Below, in pieces: positions 58,208 to 64,000 of a stretch of 64,000 bases of DNA. Source of the stretch: Paenibacillus sp. FSL H7-0357 (GTDB lineage: Bacteria > Bacillota > Bacilli > Paenibacillales > Paenibacillaceae). Below the pieces are notes generated by a model. It made no database searches and was not told the DNA's origin. It worked only from the letters and a program-made list of their open reading frames with translations. The position numbers were made by a program, and so were the translations under genes. Within the stretch, counting starts at the first letter, position 1, and each line of letters begins with the position of its first letter. The stretch is taken from NCBI RefSeq assembly GCF_000758525.1, contig NZ_CP009241.1:6200001-6264000 (forward strand), in the 5' to 3' direction.

Positions 58208-59055
58208 TACCTCACCATCTCCCTTCGCCGGGTGCCGTCGCTGAATCCCGCCCTCTCCCCCTTGAGCTCGAGCAGCATAGACACAGCATCGAGGTGATCC
58301 CTGAGAATAATCTCCTGCAAGGGGTCCCTTCCGCCGCGCTTGCGGCGGACAGCATTCAGTTTGCCAACAGGCACTTTATGCACTTCCCTTACACTCAAGC
58401 CTTCCAGCAATGCGCGGGCATAAGCCAGCGGCGGCCTTGACAATAGACCGCTCCCCAGCACATTAAGCGCCTTGCGGCTGAGCGCATGGGGAACCGCCGT
58501 CAGTGAATACCCCTTCAGGTCGGAACGTCCGAGCATAATGTTCAGTGCATACTTGGAGAGCACCACAGGATGCGGAACCCTGCTGCGGACCGGCCCGGAA
58601 TAATCATTAAGCGCTACATCCGTCCCGCCGCGGATTGCACTTACGAATGGACGCAGCTGCGCGGCGGGAATGACAAGATCCCCATCTGTAAACAGCAGGA
58701 CCTCCCCTTTGGCCGCATCCGCTCCGACACTTCGGCCAACATCGTGTCCAAGCGGCTGCTCGAAAGAGATGACATGGGCACCCATAGATTTCGCTATTTC
58801 CGCCGTTTTATCGGCAGAGCCATTAACAATCACAATAACCTCACAGCGCGGATGAACACCCCTGGCTCCGGCAATCACACTGGCAATCGTCCTGGCCTCA
58901 TTCATAGCCGGAATAATAACAGACACGTAAGGCTCGGGATGATTCTGTGCAGGACGTACAGCTACGGGCCGCACTGGCCGGGAGTTCCGCCGCGCTGGTC
59001 GAGCTGCCCGCCGCCCCGTGCGGCGGGCAGCTGTTCGTTTATGCTTCAAGCTCAT
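58207..59055 (-). CDS. Family 2 glycosyltransferase with arginine-rich N-terminus
   Basis: A 282-aa protein. The first ~35 residues are almost all Arg, Ala, Pro and Lys (KHKRTAARRTGRRAARPARR). The GT-A domain follows: VSVIIPAMNEARTIASVIAG, VIVNGSADKTAEIAKSMGA, GEVLLFTDGDLVIPAAQL (DxD) and DVALNDYSGP, then TAVPHALSRKALN. First gene of a coupled three-glycosyltransferase set followed by the SpsI-like gene. It is paralogous to the product of 57185. A 309-bp spacer separates it from the giant repeat gene. Confidence 0.86.
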   Translation of the reverse strand: MSLKHKRTAARRTGRRAARPARRNSRPVRPVAVRPAQNHPEPYVSVIIPAMNEARTIASVIAGARGVHPRCEVIVIVNGSADKTAEIAKSMGAHVISFEQPLGHDVGRSVGADAAKGEVLLFTDGDLVIPAAQLRPFVSAIRGGTDVALNDYSGPVRSRVPHPVVLSKYALNIMLGRSDLKGYSLTAVPHALSRKALNVLGSGLLSRPPLAYARALLEGLSVREVHKVPVGKLNAVRRKRGGRDPLQEIILRDHLDAVSMLLELKGERAGFSDGTRRREMVR

Positions 59056-59364
59056 CCACCTTCCTTGCAGGGCATACTGCCGGGCTTAGGGTTACATCAC
59101 AGTCTATGTAATCCGCTTCTCCGGGTAACGGCGGGTGTCTCCCTTCACACACAAATTTGGACAGATGTCATCCATCCCGCATTCAACCGACTTTTTCGGG
59201 CGATAAACACAAGTAGAAACGGCTTCGCCGTCCTTAAAAGGACGGTGTCCGTTTCAGCGAGAAATAGAAGGATAATTTATAGCGTGAAGCATATAAATGC
59301 TTATATTTGAACAAGAGCGCAGCCGGCGGCTGCGCTCTTATCCGCTTTTTCAGCGGCTCTGTAT
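59056..59364. other. Intergenic region with hairpin-rich repeat-like element
   Basis: No gene in these 309 bases. Bases 59214-59253 form nested inverted repeats: AAACGG...CCGTTT enclosing CCGTCCTT/AAGGACGG. An AT-rich stretch with ATAAATGCTTATAT follows. It looks like a dispersed intergenic element rather than a promoter. Bases 59056-59200 show nothing I recognise. Confidence 0.5.
59313..59339 (-). terminator. Hairpin after the giant repeat gene
   Basis: A 12-bp perfect stem AAGAGCGCAGCC/GGCTGCGCTCTT with a 3-nt loop, 26 nt after the stop. The U-run is short, but stem strength and position fit a terminator. Confidence 0.75.
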
Positions 59365-62300
59365 TTAATCGAATACCCGGTTCTCTGGCGGCTTTGCCGG
59401 AGGCGAGCCGAGTGCAATCCAGGATAACACTCCATAGAAATGCTGGGTTTCACGCAGGCGGTTCACCAGGATTACAGCCTCTCCGCCGGCTCTCGTTTTA
59501 AGCGAGGCGTGAAAGAACGGCTGGTTCGTCATGGCCACAAGCACATAGCCGGTATGGCCAAAGCTTTCGTCGAAGGAGACAGTGACCTCCACACTCTCTG
59601 CATCGCCGTTGAACATGAACGCCGTCATTCCGAACTGCTGCAGCACCTCCCGGTTTCCGGCGCTCTGCACCGGACTGAAGGAGAGATGCTCCGCCCCCAC
59701 CGCGCCGCGGGCCAGATGGTCACCGGATACCGCGCCGGGAGCAATATGGTAGCCCTGCACACTTTCTTCCTCCAGATGGCGGGATTGAACGGCGAAGGAA
59801 GCAATTTTGGTTGCATCCACCGCTTCATCCTGGAGTCCGTCAGTTCCAACCGCACTCTCTGCGAGCTGCTCGGCACCAACACTGCCGGAAGCCAGTTTCG
59901 CTCCGGTAATGCTGCCGTCAGGGAGCAGGTCTGCGCTGCGGACCTCTGGGGCCAGATGCTCCAGCTTGATGGTCTCGGGAAGCAGGTGACGCTCCTCCAA
60001 TACTCCGTCTGCGAGATGTTCACCGTACACGCTCTCCTGCTGGAGATGCTGTGAACCTACCGCTCCAGCCGCCAGCTTCGCGGAGCTGACGCTGCCGTCC
60101 GGCAGCAGCTCTGCGCTGCGGACTTCTGGGGCGAGATGCTCTAGCTTGATGATCTCAGGAAGCAGGTGGCGTTCCTTCACTACTCCGTCTGCGAGATGTT
60201 CACCATACACGCTCTCCTGCTGGAGATGCTGAGAACCTACCGTTCCAGCTGCCAGCTTCACGGAGCTGACGCTGCCGTCCGGCAGCAGATCGGAGGTCAG
60301 GGTCTCCTTCGCAAGATGCTTCAGCGTAATGCTTCCGGACTGGATGTGCCGGCCGTCCACGGCTTCGACCGCAAGATGTCCGCCGTATACACTGCCCGGA
60401 GCCAGCTGGAAGGAGCCGACGGAGCCTTGCGCCAGCTTCTTCCCGCCGATGCTGCCGTCAGGGAGCAGTTCTGCGCTGCGGGCCTCTGCGGACAGATGCT
60501 CCAGCTTGATAATCCCGGGATTCAGGTGGCGTTCCTCCACCACTCCATCCGCGAGATGTCCTCCGTTCACACTCTCCTGCTGGAGATGCGGCGAACCTAC
60601 TGCTCCGGCAGCCAGCTTCGCGGAGCCGATGCTGCCGTCAGGGAGCAGGTCTGCGCTGCGGGCCTCTGCGGACAGATGCTCCAGCTTGATAATCTCAAGA
60701 TTCAAGTGGCGTTCCTCGACCACTCCGTCCGCGAGATGTCCTCCGTTCACACTCTCCTGCTGGAGATGCGGCGTGCCTATCGCTCCGGCTGCGAGCTTCG
60801 CGGAGCCGATGCTGCCGTCAGGGAGCAGGTCTGCGCTACGGACTTCTGCGGACAGATGCTCCAGCTTGATAATCTCGGGATTCAAGTGGCGTTCCTCCAC
60901 CACTCCGTCCGCGAGATGTTCTCCGTTCACACTCTCCTGCTGAAGATGCTGTGAACCTACCGTTCCGGCTGCCAGCTTCGCAGAGCCGATGCTGCCGTCA
61001 GGGAGCAGGTCTGCGCTGCGGACCTCTGCAGACAGATGCTCCAGCTTGATAATCCCGGGATTCAAGTGGCGTTCCTCCACCACTCCGTCCGCGAGATGTT
61101 CTCCGTTCACACTCTCCTGCTGGAGATGCGGCGAACCTACCGTTCCGGCTGCCAGCTTCGCAGAGCCGATGCTACCGTCAGGGAGCAGATCTGCGCTGCG
61201 GACTTCTGCGGCCAGATGCTCCAGCTTGATAATCCCGGGATTCAAGTGGCGTTCCTCCACCACTCCGTCCGCGAGATGTTCTCCGTTCACACTCTCCTGC
61301 TGGAGATGCGGCGAACCTACCGTTCCGGCTGCCAGCTTCGCGGAGCCGATGCTGCCGTCAGGGAGCAGATCGGAGGTCAAGGACTCCTCCGCCAGATGCT
61401 TCAGTTTGATGCTGCCGGGGCGGATGTGCCGGCCGTCCACGGCTTCGACCGCAAGATGTCCGCCGTATACACTGCCCGGAGCCAGCTGGAAGGAGCCGAT
61501 GGAGCCCTGCGCCAGCTTTTTCCCGCCAACGCTGCCGTCCGGCAGCAGATCTGCGCTGCGGACCTCTGCGGACAGATGATCAAGCTTGATGATCCCGGAA
61601 TTCAAGTGGCGGTCCTCCACTATTCCGTTCGCGAGATGTTCTCCGTGCACGCTCTCCTGCTGGAGCTGCTGCGAACCTACCGCTCCTGCCGCCAGCTTCG
61701 CGGAGCCGATGCTGCCATCCTGCAGCAGATCGGAGGTCAGGGTGTCCTCCGCAAGATGCTTCAGCTTGATGCTGCCAGAGCGGATATGGCAGCTGTCCAC
61801 GGCTTCCATGGCAAGATGCCCGCCATATACGCTGTCTGAAGCCAGCTGGAAGGAACCGATGGAGCCTTGTGCCAGCTTTTTCCCGCTGATGCTGCCGTCC
61901 GGCAGCAGATCTGCACTGCGGACCTCTGCGGCCAGATGCTCAAGCTTGATGATCTCGGGATTCAGGTGGCGCTGCTCCACCACTCCGTCCACGAGATGTT
62001 CTCCGTGCACGCTCTCCTGCTGGAGCTGCTGCGAACCTACCGCTCCTGCCGCCAGCTTTTCTCCACCGATGCTGCCGTCCGGCAGCAGCTCTGCACTGCG
62101 GACCTCTGCGGCCAGATGCTCAAGCTTGATGATCTCGGGATTCAAGTGGCGTTCCTCCACGACTCTGTCCGCGAGATGTCTGCCATGAACACTCTCCTGC
62201 TGGAGATGCTGCGAACCCACCGCGCCCTTTGCCAGCTTCGCGGAGCTGACGCTGCCGCTCGGCAGCAGGTCGGAGGTCAGAGTCTCCTCTGCAAGATGCT

Positions 62301-64000
62301 TCAGCTTAATGCTGGCGGGGCGGATGTGCCGGCTGTCCACGGCATCAATCGCAAAATGTTCTCCATGTACGCTGCCCGGAGCCAGCTGGAAGGAACCGAT
62401 GGAGTCTTCCGCCAGCTTCTCTCCGCCAATGCTGCCGTCCGGCAGCAGCTCTGCGCTGCGGACCTCTGCGGCCAGATGCTCCAGCTTGATGATCTCGGGG
62501 TTCAAGTGGCGCTGTTCCACTATTCCGTCGGCAAGATGTTCTCCATATACGCTATCCGGAGCCAGTTGGAAGGAGCCGATCGAGCCTTCCGCCAGCTTTT
62601 CTCCGCCGATGCTGCCATCAGGAAGCAGCTCTGCGCTGCGGACCTCTGCGGCCAGATGCTCCAGCTTGATGATCCCGGGATTCAAATGGCGCTCTTCCAC
62701 CACTCCGTCCGCAAGATGTTCTCCGAATACACTCTCCTGCTGGAGATGCTTCGAACCTACCGCTCCGCCTTCCAGCTTCGCGGAACTGATGCTGCCGTCC
62801 GGCAGCAGCTCGGAGGTCAGGGTCTCCTCTGCAAGATGCTTCAGCTTGATGCTGTGAGGGCGGATGTGGCGGCTGTCCACGGCTTCGACCGCAAGATGTC
62901 CGCTATATACGCTGCTCGAAGCCAACTGGAAGGAGCCGATCGAGCCTTCCGCCAGCTTTTTCCCGCCGATGCTGCCGTCAGGGAGCAGTTCTGCGCTGCG
63001 GACCTCTGCCGTCAGATGCTCCAGCTTGATGATCCCGGGATTCAAGTGGCGCTCCTCCACCGCTCCGTCCGCGAGATGTTCTCCGTTCACACTTTCCGCC
63101 TGGAGATTCTCCGAACCTACCGCTCCGTCCGCCAGCTTCGCGGTGCTGACGCTGCCGTCCGGCAGCAGATCAGCGGTCAGGGTCTCCTCCGCCAGATGCT
63201 TCAGCTTGATGCTGTGAGGGCGGATGTGGCGGCTGTCCACGGCTTCGACCGCAAGATGTCCGCCATATACACTGCTCGGAGCCAATTGGAACGAACCGAT
63301 CGAGCCTTCCGCCAGCTTTTCCCCGCCGATGCTGCCGTCCGGGAGCAGCTCTGCGCTGCGGACCTCTCCGGCCAGGTGATCCAGGGTGATTTCTCCCTGC
63401 TTGATATGACGGCCTTCCAGTGAATCCTCCGCCACATGACTGGTGCCAATACTGCCTGGAGACAGATGGAGGGAAGATACGGCACCTTCGGCCAGCTTGG
63501 AACTGCTAATGCTGCCATCCTGGATTTGAATCGATGAGATAGAGCTAGGAATAATGTGCCCGTTGCCAATAGACATCGGACGAATATGTGCGCCGCCGAC
63601 ACTTCCCGGGGCAAGATGTCTGCCTTGGACAGCCGTGTCGCTGATCGACGCAGGGCTAACCGACCCTGGTGTCAAATGCTCCGCAGCCACCGATAAGGCT
63701 GCCAGCTTGGCGGAAGTAACACTGCCATCAGCCAGCTTGGTGGAGGTGACCGCCAGATCACTGAGCTTATCCGTTGAGACACTCTCCGGCGATAGCTTCA
63801 ATGAAGTAACCGCATGATCGGCCAGATGATGCGGCTGCACGGCACCTGCGGCGAGATGTACTTCCTTCACCGCGCCGGAGGCAAGCTTGTCGCCCGAGAC
63901 CGAGCCGGACTGCAGAGCCGAATTCGTCACGCTGTTCTCACCAAGATGTCTGCGTTCTATGGCGCCCGGCGCCAGATGTTCAGAATCCACTACGGCATTC
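59365..64000 (-). CDS. Giant decapeptide-repeat protein with WIAG-like C-terminal domain (5' end beyond window)
   Basis: At least 1,544 residues; the frame continues past base 64000. About 1,430 residues are ~140 repeats of ten residues with pattern x-x-x-[H/K]-[L/I]-x-x-x-[S/A]-[V/I], for example SGDKLASGAV and VYGEHLADGV. Groups of six repeats form 60-residue (180-bp) higher-order units. The last ~104 residues are a globular domain (QSAGNREVLQQFGMTAFMFN; GHTGYVLVAMTNQPFF; YGVLSWIALGSPPAKP) whose WIALG recalls the WIAG-tail proteins of Paenibacillus. The repeat resembles phage tail-fibre stalks and could form a beta-solenoid. No Cys. The nearby glycosyltransferases may modify it. Signal and start are not visible. 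Confidence 0.85.
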   Translation of the reverse strand, partial: NAVVDSEHLAPGAIERRHLGENSVTNSALQSGSVSGDKLASGAVKEVHLAAGAVQPHHLADHAVTSLKLSPESVSTDKLSDLAVTSTKLADGSVTSAKLAALSVAAEHLTPGSVSPASISDTAVQGRHLAPGSVGGAHIRPMSIGNGHIIPSSISSIQIQDGSISSSKLAEGAVSSLHLSPGSIGTSHVAEDSLEGRHIKQGEITLDHLAGEVRSAELLPDGSIGGEKLAEGSIGSFQLAPSSVYGGHLAVEAVDSRHIRPHSIKLKHLAEETLTADLLPDGSVSTAKLADGAVGSENLQAESVNGEHLADGAVEERHLNPGIIKLEHLTAEVRSAELLPDGSIGGKKLAEGSIGSFQLASSSVYSGHLAVEAVDSRHIRPHSIKLKHLAEETLTSELLPDGSISSAKLEGGAVGSKHLQQESVFGEHLADGVVEERHLNPGIIKLEHLAAEVRSAELLPDGSIGGEKLAEGSIGSFQLAPDSVYGEHLADGIVEQRHLNPEIIKLEHLAAEVRSAELLPDGSIGGEKLAEDSIGSFQLAPGSVHGEHFAIDAVDSRHIRPASIKLKHLAEETLTSDLLPSGSVSSAKLAKGAVGSQHLQQESVHGRHLADRVVEERHLNPEIIKLEHLAAEVRSAELLPDGSIGGEKLAAGAVGSQQLQQESVHGEHLVDGVVEQRHLNPEIIKLEHLAAEVRSADLLPDGSISGKKLAQGSIGSFQLASDSVYGGHLAMEAVDSCHIRSGSIKLKHLAEDTLTSDLLQDGSIGSAKLAAGAVGSQQLQQESVHGEHLANGIVEDRHLNSGIIKLDHLSAEVRSADLLPDGSVGGKKLAQGSIGSFQLAPGSVYGGHLAVEAVDGRHIRPGSIKLKHLAEESLTSDLLPDGSIGSAKLAAGTVGSPHLQQESVNGEHLADGVVEERHLNPGIIKLEHLAAEVRSADLLPDGSIGSAKLAAGTVGSPHLQQESVNGEHLADGVVEERHLNPGIIKLEHLSAEVRSADLLPDGSIGSAKLAAGTVGSQHLQQESVNGEHLADGVVEERHLNPEIIKLEHLSAEVRSADLLPDGSIGSAKLAAGAIGTPHLQQESVNGGHLADGVVEERHLNLEIIKLEHLSAEARSADLLPDGSIGSAKLAAGAVGSPHLQQESVNGGHLADGVVEERHLNPGIIKLEHLSAEARSAELLPDGSIGGKKLAQGSVGSFQLAPGSVYGGHLAVEAVDGRHIQSGSITLKHLAKETLTSDLLPDGSVSSVKLAAGTVGSQHLQQESVYGEHLADGVVKERHLLPEIIKLEHLAPEVRSAELLPDGSVSSAKLAAGAVGSQHLQQESVYGEHLADGVLEERHLLPETIKLEHLAPEVRSADLLPDGSITGAKLASGSVGAEQLAESAVGTDGLQDEAVDATKIASFAVQSRHLEEESVQGYHIAPGAVSGDHLARGAVGAEHLSFSPVQSAGNREVLQQFGMTAFMFNGDAESVEVTVSFDESFGHTGYVLVAMTNQPFFHASLKTRAGGEAVILVNRLRETQHFYGVLSWIALGSPPAKPPENRVFD
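60460..61390. repeat. Block of near-identical 180-bp tandem repeats inside the giant gene
   Basis: Segments near 60541, 60721, 60901, 61081 and 61261 recur every 180 bp with only a few differences (for example CTCTCCTGCTGGAGATGC and GAGATG(T/C)(T/C)CTCCGTTCAC). The high identity compared with flanking copies indicates recent duplication or gene conversion, and copy number is likely to differ between strains. Confidence 0.88.

Noticed and set aside
61867..63423. 518-codon plus-strand frame opposite the giant repeat gene
   Set aside because: A long antisense frame is expected from periodic, GC-rich repeats with no stop in any copy; it lacks a start signal and the sense frame has the C-terminal domain.
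59365..64000. CRISPR-like array
   Set aside because: The regular spacing comes from coding decapeptide repeats; there are no unique spacers between identical short repeats and no cas genes.

Overview
The window looks like chromosomal DNA of a nitrogen-fixing, spore-forming Paenibacillus. The evidence is a minus-strand nifB-H-D-K-E operon with a sigma-A promoter and GlnR-type boxes instead of a sigma-54/NifA promoter, several sporulation and germination genes (ger operon, gerE, spo0E, yhcN, cgeB), low-GC Gram-positive ribosome binding sites, and a giant decapeptide-repeat protein with a WIAG-like tail. No tRNA, rRNA, CRISPR array or intact transposase was seen.

Layout. (1) 1-6.8 kb: Mo-nitrogenase genes nifB, nifH, nifD, nifK and the 5' part of nifE, read leftward from one promoter near 6.65 kb, with two candidate GlnR boxes and a 69-nt leader element that recurs at 41.5 kb. 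(2) 6.8-8 kb: a Mn2+ (yybP-ykoY) riboswitch with terminator in front of a TerC-family metal exporter. (3) 8-13.3 kb: a YcdB-like/SLH surface protein and an NMT1/SsuA-type ABC importer. (4) 13.4-21 kb: a gerABC-type germination operon whose A gene has an in-frame amber codon, small lipoproteins, a SagB-type oxidoreductase, and gerE with a perfect 167-bp direct repeat of its 3' end that brackets 1.26 kb of foreign-looking DNA. (5) 21-30.4 kb: a LacI regulator, a Fur-controlled ferrous iron uptake operon (efeO-like, efeB, efeU), and a MurR/RpiR-nagB-nagA amino-sugar operon. (6) 30.5-44 kb: a YhcN-like spore lipoprotein, then a large glycan island: glycosyltransferases, a methyltransferase, a UDP-L-FucNAc-type sugar pathway (dehydratase, reductase, 2-epimerase) and two CgeB-type spore-surface glycosyltransferases. 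(7) 44-53.3 kb: an AAA ATPase, a tiny Spo0E protein, WsfD-like and LtaS-like envelope enzymes, an ECF sigma factor with a membrane partner, and a purine-deaminase-like amidohydrolase behind a guanine-type riboswitch and two GlnR/TnrA-type boxes. (8) 53.4-64 kb: an arginine-rich small protein, three small helical proteins, an SpsI-like nucleotidyltransferase, three family-2 glycosyltransferases (two with basic N-terminal tails) and a >1,540-residue decapeptide-repeat protein running off the right edge.

How it fits together. Regions 6 and 8 look like two halves of one programme that glycosylates a spore (or cell) surface: CgeB enzymes, nucleotide-sugar supply, glycosyltransferases with unusual polycationic tails, a polycationic structural protein sharing a GY-rich motif with CgeB, and a giant repetitive fibre-like protein as possible scaffold or acceptor. 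Nitrogen control may link the nif operon and the riboswitch-controlled purine deaminase, since both promoters carry paired GlnR/TnrA-type boxes. All functional statements come from reading the sequence and from family knowledge; no database search was run.
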